Of a DNA stretch of 64,000 bases, positions 27,709-35,875 are shown piece after piece (position 1 is the stretch's first letter; each line of letters opens with the position of its first letter). A model generated the notes under the pieces. The model did not search any database. It was not told the origin of the DNA and worked only from the letters and a program-made list of their open reading frames with translations. The translations under genes were made by a program, and so were the position numbers. The stretch is from Labilibaculum sp. K2S. Lineage in GTDB: Bacteria > Bacteroidota > Bacteroidia > Bacteroidales > Marinifilaceae. The stretch lies in assembly GCF_030372765.1 (NCBI RefSeq), contig NZ_JAUCMW010000007.1, positions 122,533 to 186,532 of the forward strand. The letters are read 5' to 3'.

Positions 27709-28737
27709 TTACCGTATTGTAACCATGGTTGCTCCCCATCCATATTCTTTAAAAGAGGCATCTTGAGAATAGTGTTTTCTGTATTTTCTTTTGAGTTCAT
27801 TATGAACACGTTGCTTTAATGTGCCATTGCCGATACCATGAATAAATACAATTTTTTTGCCTTTCTCATATTGGTTCTGACGCAAGACCTCATGAAATTT
27901 ATTGAGTTGAAATTCAAGGATGTCGGCATTTGATAATCCTGTTACAGAGTCAATTAATGCATTAATATGTAAATCAACCTCGATTAAATTATCATCAGAA
28001 TTATTGTTTTTTGGTGTCGGTTTTACTTTCTCTGAATCTTCTTTTTCACGAATTGCCTGTTGGAAATCTTTATTGCTTAGTTCTTCTATTTTTTGTTCCA
28101 GATTTTCACCTGTAAGTTTGTAAAGTATCACTTCCTGATGAAAATATGCAGTATCCTTATAGCTTGAAGATTTGTGGAATTTTACAGCCTGAATTTTGAG
28201 CGTACGATCCAAAGGTTTTTTAGGTGTGCATTTTCCTTGCTGATAAAAAATGACTTGAAAATGATAGCAGGTCAATTCGTTCAGGTCTTTTATTTCGTAT
28301 TCTGATAAAATAATTTTTGATTTAGGATCAAGAGTTCCTGCAGTTATCCCTTCCGGTCCATTTCTTTTTTCATCACAGAAAGAGTACAAAAGAATTTGAT
28401 TGGTATCGTTAATTAAAAATAATTCCAATGGACTTTCCGATTGGGTGGCCGATTCTTTGGGGGCAAAAGCTGCGTAAACTTCTTCCTTTTCAACAAATAG
28501 TGCTTGTTTTGTTGATGGTAATGAGGAACCTGAACTTGAAGAATTACTTTGTTTGGATTGAGGGGAAGTTCCTGTATTTACCGATTCAATCACAACCAAA
28601 TTGGTTTTCAGACTTGGAATCTCAAATTCATCCTCGTCATTTAAAACCATAACAGTTTTGGCATCAATAATTCGGGTGACAACGCCACCGCCAATTTCAT
28701 TTAAAAACCGGACTTTATCTCCTATATTTATTTGCAT
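27709..28737 (-). CDS. DUF2027-Smr domain protein
   Basis: 342 residues. N-terminal KOW-like barrel (INIGDKVRFLNEIGGGVVTRI), a Ser-rich linker (about 55-75), a central DUF2027 beta domain (about 80-215) and a C-terminal Smr domain with DLHINAL and HGIGNGTLKQ. Smr domains are nucleic-acid nicking or RNA-cleaving modules in MutS2 and in ribosome-rescue factors. This Bacteroidota-type combination has no settled role. Transcribed divergently from queA. Confidence 0.88.
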   Translation of the reverse strand: MQINIGDKVRFLNEIGGGVVTRIIDAKTVMVLNDEDEFEIPSLKTNLVVIESVNTGTSPQSKQSNSSSSGSSLPSTKQALFVEKEEVYAAFAPKESATQSESPLELFLINDTNQILLYSFCDEKRNGPEGITAGTLDPKSKIILSEYEIKDLNELTCYHFQVIFYQQGKCTPKKPLDRTLKIQAVKFHKSSSYKDTAYFHQEVILYKLTGENLEQKIEELSNKDFQQAIREKEDSEKVKPTPKNNNSDDNLIEVDLHINALIDSVTGLSNADILEFQLNKFHEVLRQNQYEKGKKIVFIHGIGNGTLKQRVHNELKRKYRKHYSQDASFKEYGWGATMVTIR

Positions 28738-28831
28738 CGGATTATCTAATTTGGGTTGGCTGTTTTAGTATTTGTTTCGACTTCAAAAATCTAAAATAGT
28801 CAACAGGTTTTCTATTCCCGACAAAGTTAGC

Positions 28832-28839
28832 TATTTTTG
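28832..28839 (+). promoter_or_regulatory. Candidate -7 box for queA
   Basis: TATTTTTG, about 60 bp before the queA ATG, in the divergent gap with the Smr gene. -33 element weak. Confidence 0.45.
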
Positions 28840-28899
28840 CCGATCAAAAGGTAAAGCCCCTTTTTTATTAGGAATAAAGCTTGATTAATTAAGAAATAG

Positions 28900-30135
28900 A
28901 TGGATTGTAATATCAATATAAATAGTTTGGACGCCAAGCAAATTCAAATTTCAGATTTTACCTACGATCTTCCCGATCAGAGAATTGCCAAACATCCTTT
29001 AGCGAACAGGGATTTGTCAAAATTACTGATTTACAAAAACGGATTGATTACAGAATCTGTATTCGAGAATTTACCTGCAGAGATTGCTGCAGGAACAACG
29101 ATGGTATTTAATAACACCAAAGTGATTCAGGCCCGATTGATATTTCATAAGGAAACAGGAGCACGAATTGAAATATTCTGCTTAGAGCCCTTGAGGCCAG
29201 CTGATTATAGTTTGGCTTTCCAGGCTTGTGGTTCTTCATCCTGGAAATGTATCGTAGGAAATGCACGAAAATGGAAATCCGGTGAATTAAAAATGCCTTT
29301 CTATGTCGATGATAAGGAGTATTTTCTGAAAGCAGAGAAGCAGGAAGCATTGGAAGGAGCTCAGGAAATCTTTTTTTCCTGGAATCATCCGAACCTAAGT
29401 TTTAGTGAGGTATTGGAACAAACAGGTAAAATTCCAATTCCTCCCTATTTAAATCGTGACACGGAAATAACAGATTTGCTTCGTTACCAGACCGTTTATT
29501 CAAAGTATGAAGGGTCGGTGGCTGCGCCAACAGCAGGACTGCATTTTACTGAGGATGTGTTTTCCCGCCTGGAAGAAAAAAAAATCAATCGGGAAGAATT
29601 AACATTGCATGTAGGTGCCGGAACGTTTAAGCCTGTAAAATCGGAGAAGATAGGCGATCATGAAATGCACACAGAGCATATTCAGGTTAGCCTCGAGAGT
29701 CTTCAGAATATAATAAAAATTAGCGGACAAATTATTGCGGTGGGCACAACATCTGTGCGAAGTTTGGAGAGTTTGTATTGGATGGGTGTTAAAATTCTGA
29801 CCCAAAAGGAAAATCCACATTTGTTGGAGCAGTGGGAGGCATATCAGTTACCGGCTAATTACAGCAGGCAGGAATCGTATCAGGCAATTTGCAGCTATAT
29901 GCAGGAGAATAATTTGACTTTATTTAATGTCGCGACTCAGATTATTATCGCTCCGGGATATGAATTTAAAGTTATTTCGGGTTTGGTGACAAACTTTCAT
30001 CAACCGCAAAGTACGTTACTTCTTTTAATTTCGGCACTCGTTGGTGATAAATGGAAGGAAATATATCAATACGCGCTGGATAATGATTTTCGTTTCCTGA
30101 GTTATGGTGACAGCTCCTTATTGATGAGAGGATAG
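28900..30135 (+). CDS. queA: S-adenosylmethionine:tRNA ribosyltransferase-isomerase
   Basis: 411 residues. Transfers and rearranges the ribosyl group of SAM onto preQ1 in tRNA to give epoxyqueuosine. QueA landmarks are FTYDLPDQRIAKHPLANRD, MVFNNTKVIQARL, PIPPYLNR, YQTVYSKYEGSVAAPTAGLH, LHVGAGTFKPVK and TNFHQPQSTLLLLISALVG. Other queuosine genes are not in the window. Somewhat longer than the E. coli enzyme. Confidence 0.96.
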   Translation: MDCNININSLDAKQIQISDFTYDLPDQRIAKHPLANRDLSKLLIYKNGLITESVFENLPAEIAAGTTMVFNNTKVIQARLIFHKETGARIEIFCLEPLRPADYSLAFQACGSSSWKCIVGNARKWKSGELKMPFYVDDKEYFLKAEKQEALEGAQEIFFSWNHPNLSFSEVLEQTGKIPIPPYLNRDTEITDLLRYQTVYSKYEGSVAAPTAGLHFTEDVFSRLEEKKINREELTLHVGAGTFKPVKSEKIGDHEMHTEHIQVSLESLQNIIKISGQIIAVGTTSVRSLESLYWMGVKILTQKENPHLLEQWEAYQLPANYSRQESYQAICSYMQENNLTLFNVATQIIIAPGYEFKVISGLVTNFHQPQSTLLLLISALVGDKWKEIYQYALDNDFRFLSYGDSSLLMRG

Positions 30136-30139
30136 AAGA

Positions 30140-30370
30140 GTTTATAAAGTCAAATAGTCTCAAATGTCTTGAAAAGTCGAAAAGTCCAAAGGTCGAAGAG
30201 TCAAAAAGTAATAGGTAATCCGGACAGATTTCGATTTTCAGATGATTTCTGTCGTGTTTTTGAATCTATGCATTGCCAACGGCTTTAGCTGTTGCGTGTA
30301 AAAGTCTTGAAAAGTCTGGAAGAGTCCAAAGGTCAAAAATGAAAAAATCGAAAGTCTGGAAAAGTTAAGT
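30140..30370. repeat. AAGTC/GAGTC tract with TGCTTTAGCTGTTG core
   Basis: The 310 bp between queA and the next gene is mostly degenerate repeats of GAAAAGTC, GAAGAGTC and AAAGGTC units, interrupted by a palindromic core (30262-30298) containing GCCAACGGCTTTAGCTGTTG. The same core and flanking tracts recur at 35207-35243 and 35412-35448, and tract-like sequence in the opposite direction at about 27658-27700. Non-coding. Confidence 0.7.
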
Positions 30371-30445
30371 TTTTATTAATCACTGTTTGTTATTGTCTTT
30401 AAAACCCTTAATTTTAGTTTATGTTCATTCTAAATACATTCGAAT

Positions 30446-32335
30446 ATGATTTATAAGCTAAAACTGCTTGTTTTATTCCTACTGCTTTCTGCTGCACTTT
30501 TCGGGCAAAGTAAATTTGAGAAAAAAGGCGATAAAGCAATTCTGAAAGGAGATTACCCGGAGGCCATTATTCAATTCAAGAACATAAAGGATAAAAATGC
30601 TGAAGTCAACCGGAAGATTGCAGAATGCTATTTTGTTTTGGGCAACTACGATCAATCCGAGAATTTTTATAACAGTATTCAGGAAAAAGAAAAGAATTCT
30701 GCAGATTTGCTTCACCTCTCTCAAATAAACCTTGCTAATGATAACTTTACAGCTGCTGTATTGCTGGCTGAAAGAGCCGGTGAATTAGGTGCGGATCCAA
30801 ATGAGGTTCAAATGAGATTGGCCACTGTTCGTAAATTGATCGAGGTGCGAAAGGCAAACCAAGATTTGAAAATCACTAAGATTAAAGTTCAGCCCCAAGG
30901 AAAGTGTTTGGGCATTTTTTTATTGCCCGAAGGAATTGTTTACTCAGAAGCTGGTGCCGGCAAATTGAAATCAGATAAAAATTACAAATTGCTGCTTGCC
31001 ACAAGTGAAAATTCAGTGTTTGATGCACCTAAATCTTTTGCCGGCAAACTGGAACCGAAAACAGATATTGGAGCCATTTGCATTTCTCAAGATGGAAATA
31101 CAATGTATTACACGCGCTGGTACCTTCGAAAGGGAAAACAACAAATGGAGATTGCCATTGCCGAAAAGAAAAACGGTGAATGGCGTTCTAAGGAAAGTCT
31201 GGCATTTTGCAGTCGAAAGTATTCCTGTTGCTATCCATTTTTATCCCCTGATGGGAAAACAATGTATTTTTCTTCAGATATGAAGGGTGGATACGGAGGA
31301 ATGGATTTGTATGTTAGCAAACAAGATGGCGGGAAGTGGACAGAACCTCAAAATTTAGGAAAATCAATCAATACAGCACAAAACGAGATTTATCCACGGG
31401 TGCTGTCGAATAATCAGTTGTGGTTCTCTTCCGATGGACACGCAGGCTATGGAGAATTGGATCTGTTTTTTACTTCCAGAAATGAGGATGGCAGTTGGGC
31501 TCCGGTTATAAATCCGGGAGAACCGTATAATTCTGCATTTTCAGAGTATTCAATTCAGGATATCCCTGAGACAGGAATGCAGCTATTTGTATCAGACCGG
31601 GAAGATAGAGGTTTGCGGGACCGAATCTATGAATTGAAAAAAGAGGACAAAAAATGCGTTCAGATCTTTGTGAAAGATGCACATTCCAATGATATTATTA
31701 AAAATGTGAAATTTGCAGTTTTGAAAGCTCTGGAAAACAAAGAGATCGCCATTGAAGGCAAGGGGGGGAGTGAGGGAGAAACTTCTTTTGAGATACCGGA
31801 ATCTGAATTGGATCGGGGAATATTATACGAGATTACTGTTCAAAAATCAGGATATATCGATCGGGTGATTGAATATTACCCATCCTCTCAAAAAATGAAT
31901 ATTGAAGTAAGTTTGAGCCGAATCAGCGAAAAACCTAAGTTTTCTTTTGTGTCGGAACTGGAGCCAATTGCTTATCCTAAGAAGAAGATTACATTTAAAA
32001 ACATCTATTTCGATAAAAATGAGGATGATTTTAGTGATGAAGCTAAAAAAATATTGGATCGTTTGTACCGGTTTTGGAAAGAATTTCCGGAATTGGGAAT
32101 TAAGATAAACGGCCATTCAGACTCGAAAGGATTGGCGCAAATGAATTTGGATATCTCCCTTCAAAAAGCTGAAAAAGCAAAAACATATTTAGTAAAAAAA
32201 GGTGTGGAAGCATCAGATATAGAGGTTGGTGCGTGGGGCGAGGAGTTTATTTTGAATGGGTGCTTTGATGATTCGGGATGTTCTGAAAATGAGCATCATG
32301 AGAATCGAAGGATAGAATTAATTTTTGTATTGTAA
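30446..32335 (+). CDS. PorE-like OmpA family protein (TPR, PD40 propeller, CRD, OmpA)
   Basis: 629 residues: signal peptide (to about 20, ending LFGQ), TPR region (about 22-140), a PD40/WD40-like propeller (about 170-400, with repeats such as CYPFLSPDGKTMYFSSDMKG), a carboxypeptidase-regulatory-like fold (about 405-490) and a C-terminal OmpA peptidoglycan-binding domain (about 515-629; NGHSDSKG, RRIELIF). This is the domain order of PorE of the type IX secretion system, but such proteins have many paralogues, and this one lacks a lipobox Cys. A cell-wall-anchored periplasmic role is well supported; T9SS membership is only possible. Confidence 0.82.
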   Translation: MIYKLKLLVLFLLLSAALFGQSKFEKKGDKAILKGDYPEAIIQFKNIKDKNAEVNRKIAECYFVLGNYDQSENFYNSIQEKEKNSADLLHLSQINLANDNFTAAVLLAERAGELGADPNEVQMRLATVRKLIEVRKANQDLKITKIKVQPQGKCLGIFLLPEGIVYSEAGAGKLKSDKNYKLLLATSENSVFDAPKSFAGKLEPKTDIGAICISQDGNTMYYTRWYLRKGKQQMEIAIAEKKNGEWRSKESLAFCSRKYSCCYPFLSPDGKTMYFSSDMKGGYGGMDLYVSKQDGGKWTEPQNLGKSINTAQNEIYPRVLSNNQLWFSSDGHAGYGELDLFFTSRNEDGSWAPVINPGEPYNSAFSEYSIQDIPETGMQLFVSDREDRGLRDRIYELKKEDKKCVQIFVKDAHSNDIIKNVKFAVLKALENKEIAIEGKGGSEGETSFEIPESELDRGILYEITVQKSGYIDRVIEYYPSSQKMNIEVSLSRISEKPKFSFVSELEPIAYPKKKITFKNIYFDKNEDDFSDEAKKILDRLYRFWKEFPELGIKINGHSDSKGLAQMNLDISLQKAEKAKTYLVKKGVEASDIEVGAWGEEFILNGCFDDSGCSENEHHENRRIELIFVL

Positions 32336-32357
32336 ATCAATTGTTATTCGTCTTGGG

Positions 32358-32614
32358 AAGCTACTCTTTATACGCATCTTGTTGGTTGAAAAAATCAAGA
32401 GCAACAAGATGTATAAAAAGGATCATATCAAGAATTAGCATCCTTTCGCTTGTCGGCACTTTGTTCACAATATTATTTTCAAATTGCGTTCACAATCTTC
32501 ACTGCGTTACGGTACCCTCAAGAGGGGAAGATGTTCGAAGAACAGAGGGGTGCTTAGGTTTATAGATTAAACTATTGCCTGGGAAAGCGAATATTTGTGT
32601 ATAAAGAGTAGCTT
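32358..32614. repeat. Unit bounded by 16 bp perfect inverted repeats
   Basis: AAGCTACTCTTTATAC (32358-32373) is repeated in inverse at 32599-32614, enclosing about 225 bp. The right end and the sequence before it (GGGAAAGCGAATATTTGTG) recur at about 63673-63707. A 74-codon open frame inside shows no recognisable features. It may be a non-autonomous element. Confidence 0.55.
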
Positions 32615-32668
32615 GGGAAGAGGGATTGTCTTTTGTAATATTTGTTTCCATTAATTAATGATTTTATT

Positions 32669-32820
32669 AGAAGCTGTTTAAATCTATTTTTAGAAATTTT
32701 TATCGAAGAAAAAAGATTCAGAATTGATGCGAATAGAGGTTCTATTTAAAGATAATTTAACGCAATTATGAGGTTCTTGGCTTATAAAAAAGCTAGAGGA
32801 TAAATTTTTAAACAGTTTCT
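32669..32820. mobile_element. MITE-like element with 14 bp terminal inverted repeats
   Basis: AGAAGCTGTTTAAA (32669-32682) and TTTAAACAGTTTCT (32807-32820) are inverted with one mismatch and enclose 124 bp of AT-rich non-coding DNA. Size and structure fit a miniature element or IS remnant. No clear target-site duplication was found. Confidence 0.5.
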
Positions 32821-32887
32821 TGTATTTACTACTGTTAATTTTTGTTATTTTTAAGAATTAATCTGACACTCTATTCTGCTATCTGTT

Positions 32888-34075
32888 ATGAGGAATATCT
32901 ACTTTTTAATCTGTTTTTTCTTGACCGCCGGGACAATTGGTTCCTTTTCTTCTTTTTTCGATATTAACTTTGCCGGCTCTACAGCGGGAGGTTCAACCTA
33001 CGGTGTAGAAATTGCAAAGTTTAAATATCCGGTATATACCGATTATTTCGAAGAATTGAATGATGTTGTTGAGTTGAGTGGAAAAGATGGAGAGTATCAT
33101 TATTTATCCGGTCTAAGCAATTCTAAGAGTGAAGCCGAGACTCGGGTGGAAGAAATAAAGTCTTTTGGATATGCCGATGCTAAGGTTTTGGATTTAAATC
33201 AGGAGTTCACGTCGGAGCAGATTTCAGCAGTTCTTACGAATGGAAACGGTGATCAGGATAAAACTCAGAAGCAGAAAATCACCAGTCAAACCGCTAAAAA
33301 GAATCAGGCCGCTGAAACCGCAATTGGTAAACTGACTAATATTGGTAATGAGTATTACTATACCATACTTCTTCAGAAAAGTAAAAACAGTCTAAATGCG
33401 GAAAGTTTTTCTCCGTTTAATTCAGTGAAAGTATTGGAAGCGGATGGAATGTTTCAATATGTATTGGGTCGATTTGAGGATGTGGGTGATGCTAAGAAAT
33501 ATTTGCAGGAAAAAGTGGAGGCAGGTTTTCCCCATGCAAGCGTTGCCGTTATTAATAAAGGTAAGTTGGCGGAAGTTAGAGTAGAGGCAGAAAGGAAAAG
33601 CGATGTGAAAATGGCCTCGAATCAGACTGGATCCTTTAATATGGGGCGAAAAATGAGAGGAAAAGAATATGTTGACTACTATTATGAGTTGGGGCATTTA
33701 AAGATATCTGAAAAGCCGCTTTACGTTATTGAAATAGGAGATTATGACGATAAAAAGCTTGCAAATGAGGCGGTTCAAAAATTAAAAGACCTTGGTTTTA
33801 CTCAGGCAAGAATTAAAACTCCATCGGGTTTAAAGTCAGCAGCTGTTCAGGAAAGTCTTTCTGCAGATGCTCATTTTACCATTCAGGTATTTGCAAGTAA
33901 ATCTGAAATGAACCTTAAGCGGATAACGATTAAAGATCTTACACGGACATTTGATCCGCAGGACGAGTTGTATCGTTATTTTTATGGGAATTACGACAAT
34001 TATTGGGTTTGTCGCCGGGAATTGCGCGAAATTCGCAAAAAAGGCTACGACGATGCGTTTATTGTAAAGTTGTAG
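32888..34075 (+). CDS. SPOR-like repeat protein
   Basis: 395 residues, signal peptide or N-terminal anchor (1-20). It contains several SPOR-like units, each with an aromatic-rich strand, a [YH]xLG[RN][FY] turn and a KKGFxDAxV-type helix/strand: around 45-100, 155-225 (FQYVLGRFEDVGDAKKYLQE), 265-310 (YVIEIGDYDDKKLANEAVQK) and 330-395. SPOR domains bind denuded peptidoglycan glycan strands, so a cell-wall role is likely. The repeats are divergent and the assignment rests on pattern only. Confidence 0.7.
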   Translation: MRNIYFLICFFLTAGTIGSFSSFFDINFAGSTAGGSTYGVEIAKFKYPVYTDYFEELNDVVELSGKDGEYHYLSGLSNSKSEAETRVEEIKSFGYADAKVLDLNQEFTSEQISAVLTNGNGDQDKTQKQKITSQTAKKNQAAETAIGKLTNIGNEYYYTILLQKSKNSLNAESFSPFNSVKVLEADGMFQYVLGRFEDVGDAKKYLQEKVEAGFPHASVAVINKGKLAEVRVEAERKSDVKMASNQTGSFNMGRKMRGKEYVDYYYELGHLKISEKPLYVIEIGDYDDKKLANEAVQKLKDLGFTQARIKTPSGLKSAAVQESLSADAHFTIQVFASKSEMNLKRITIKDLTRTFDPQDELYRYFYGNYDNYWVCRRELREIRKKGYDDAFIVKL

Positions 34076-34180
34076 CTACAAGGAAGAAGTAACAAGGAGC
34101 AAGGGCCAAGGAACAAGTAATAAGGAACAAGGAATGAGTGACAAGTGTTGGGCAGCAAGGAAAAAAAATAGAAAGAAAGA
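34076..34180. repeat. Purine-rich tract 5' of the four-helix-bundle gene
   Basis: Degenerate AAGGAACAAGG units lead from the SPOR gene stop to the start of the S23-type gene. The complement of this tract occurs after that gene (34553-34700): GGAACAAGTAATAAGGAACA here can pair with the ends of TTATTCCTTGTTTCC-type sequence there. Together they would form the arms of a long hairpin around the gene. Confidence 0.65.
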
Positions 34181-34182
34181 AG

Positions 34183-34554
34183 ATGGAGAATAATTTACAA
34201 AAACGTCTTTTTCAGTTTTCAATTGATGTAATTCAAGAAGTACGAAATCTTCCAAATTCAAAAGAATATCAGGTAATATCCTATCAAATTCTTAAATCTG
34301 CAACTTCTGTTGGGGCAAATTATGAAGAAGCTCAAGGGGCTGTCTCAAAAGCTGACTTTGCCAATAAAGTGGGTATCTCTCTGAAAGAAATCCGTGAAAC
34401 CAATTATTGGATCCGGATTATTATTGCCATTGATAATCAAAAAATGAATTGGGCTGTCTTGGAAAAAGAATCTAATCAGTTAATTAAAATACTGGGCGCC
34501 ATTTATAACAAGACTGCGAAGAAAAATGATAAATCCTTAAAACCTGCCCCTTGA
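34183..34554 (+). CDS. Four helix bundle protein (S23/23S rRNA intervening-sequence type)
   Basis: 123 residues from the ATG at 34183 (a GTG at 34138 also opens the frame but lies in repeat DNA). All-helical, with the family motifs LFQFSIDVIQEVRNLP, YQILKSATSVGANYEEAQGA, KADFANKVGISLKEIRETNY and WIRIIIA. Relatives are encoded by insertions in 23S rRNA genes, and the fold also occurs in the accessory protein of diversity-generating retroelements. The function of stand-alone copies is unknown. It is sandwiched between complementary purine and pyrimidine tracts, directly before rnpB. Confidence 0.88.
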   Translation: MENNLQKRLFQFSIDVIQEVRNLPNSKEYQVISYQILKSATSVGANYEEAQGAVSKADFANKVGISLKEIRETNYWIRIIIAIDNQKMNWAVLEKESNQLIKILGAIYNKTAKKNDKSLKPAP

Positions 34555-34700
34555 CTTTCCTTACCCCTTGTCCTTATTCCTTGTTTCCTTTCTACTTAAA
34601 ACGGGCTCTTTGGTTTTACTTAAACTTTGTTCTTTGTTCCTTATTTCTTATTCCTTGAAACTTGTTACTTTCTCCTTGTATCCTTTCTCCTTTCTCCTTA
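34553..34700. repeat. Pyrimidine-rich tract 3' of the four-helix-bundle gene
   Basis: Degenerate CCTTGTTCCTT and TCTCCTTTCTCC units, the complement of the tract at 34076-34180. Its right end supplies the promoter of rnpB. Confidence 0.65.
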
Positions 34701-34706
34701 TCTTCG
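34676..34706 (+). promoter_or_regulatory. Promoter of rnpB
   Basis: TTG (34676-34678), 20 bp, TATCTTCG (34699-34706; one mismatch to TAnnTTTG). The expected start point falls at about 34711, exactly where the P1 helix of RNase P RNA begins. The promoter lies within the pyrimidine-rich repeat tract. Confidence 0.65.
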
Positions 34707-34710
34707 CGCC

Positions 34711-35052
34711 GGCAAACCGTTCTATCGCTGCTTTGTAAAAAGGAGAGGAAAGTCCGGGCAACATAGAGTAACATACTTCCTAACGGGAAGAAGGTCGAAA
34801 GGCTTTAGTAGTAGAACAGAAAAGAACCGCCTTCGGGTAAGGGTGAAAAGGTGAGGTAAGAGCTCACCAGCACTAATGGTGACATTGGTGGCTGTGTACC
34901 TTATGTGTTGCAAGATCAAGTACACCGGCGTATGTAGGCTGACTCGGCTGATGTTCGGGGGGTGGATTGCTCGAGACATTTGGTGACAAATGTTCTAGAT
35001 AAATGATAGAAATTCTTTTCGGAGAATACAGGACCCGGCTTACAGGTTTGCC
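34711..35052 (+). ncRNA. rnpB: RNase P RNA, bacterial type
   Basis: About 342 nt. Universal elements: GAGGAAAGTCCGGGC (34744-34758), the GGTAAGGGTGAAAAGGTGAG region with GTAAGAGCTCACCAGC (about 34836-34871), the ATAAATGATAGAA segment and ACAGGACCCGGCTTACA (35028-35044). The ends pair as helix P1: GGCAAACC (34711-34718) with GGTTTGCC (35045-35052). A T run follows (35053-35059) and may end transcription. It is the catalytic subunit that trims tRNA 5' leaders. Confidence 0.97.
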
Positions 35053-35109
35053 TTTTTTTAAACATAAATGGACTGACTCGCGATTGAGTTGGTCTTTTTT
35101 GTGATACAG

Positions 35110-35600
35110 TGAAAGTCTTGAATAGTCGAAAAGTCAAAAAGTCGAAAGGCTGAAGAGTCCAAAGAGTGAAATCTGATTTAAATGCCATGTGGCTTTATGG
35201 TTTTGTGAATCGATGTATTGCCAACTGCTTTAGCTGTTGTGAGAAAAAGGTCAATTGTAACAATTCTCCCAGAAGAGGGGTGTTTGGGGATCGAAAGTCT
35301 GGAAGAGTCTGGAAAAGTCCAAAAGTCGAAAGGTCGAAGAGTCCAAAGAGTGAAATCTGATTTAGTTGCCATGTTGCTTTAGTCCATGGTTTGTGAAGAT
35401 ATGTGTTTTGTGAATCGATGTATTGCCAACTGCTTTAGCTGTTGTGAGAAAAAGGTCAATTGTAACAATTCTCCCATTTTGAGGGGAGATCCCGACAGGG
35501 AGAGGGGTGTGTGGGATCGAAAGTCTGGAAAAGTCTGGAAGAGTCTTGAAAGTCGAAGAGTCCAAAAAGTGAAATCTGATTTAGTTGCCATGTGGCTTTA
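35110..35600. repeat. Tandem long repeat units with AAGTC tracts
   Basis: A block beginning GAAGAGTCCAAAGAGTGAAA recurs at 35152, 35336 and (variant) 35555, spaced 184 and 219 bp. Each unit has a TTGCCATGTGGCTTTA segment, the palindromic GCCAACTGCTTTAGCTGTTG core (35207-35243, 35412-35448), CAATTGTAACAATTCTCCC and then AAGTCTGG/GAGTC tracts. The second unit carries an extra palindrome with GAGGGGAGATCCCGACAGG. Short open frames here are repeat-derived. The gap of about 820 bp between rnpB and the polysaccharide locus holds no gene I can support. Confidence 0.78.
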
Positions 35601-35798
35601 GCTCATGATTTGGAAAAGAAATGTGTATTGCATTAACTTGCTCGAAATGAATACAATGTATTTTTTTTTGAAACTTTTACGCAACCCTTTGCGTTTTATG
35701 TAATCATATAGTTTTGAGGACCTATGGATTAAAAGATTATAATTGTATGTGAATAGGTCATAAAAAACGATAAAAAGTAAAAATGGCAACTTTGACAG

Positions 35799-35829
35799 TT
35801 GCTTTTAGTAAAATAAGGAGGTATTTTTG
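35799..35829 (+). promoter_or_regulatory. Promoter of the polysaccharide locus first gene
   Basis: TTG (35799-35801), 20 bp, TATTTTTG (35822-35829), a full consensus match. It lies inside the longer frame opened by an ATG at 35783 and so favours the ATG at 35876 as the real start, leaving a leader of about 40 nt. Confidence 0.68.
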
Positions 35830-35875
35830 TACTTTGTATTTATTGTACACACTACTACATATAAAACCAATATCT

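Noticed and set aside
32341..32565. 74-codon frame after the PorE-like gene
   Set aside because: It begins inside an inverted-repeat element, has no family resemblance, and its 3' part is repeat DNA.
34627..34979. Open frames on both strands across the rnpB region
   Set aside because: The DNA is RNase P RNA with all universally conserved segments; coding is not expected.
35178..35591. Several 64-71 codon frames in the repeats after rnpB
   Set aside because: They translate the tandem repeat units and appear once per unit, as expected for repeat-derived frames.
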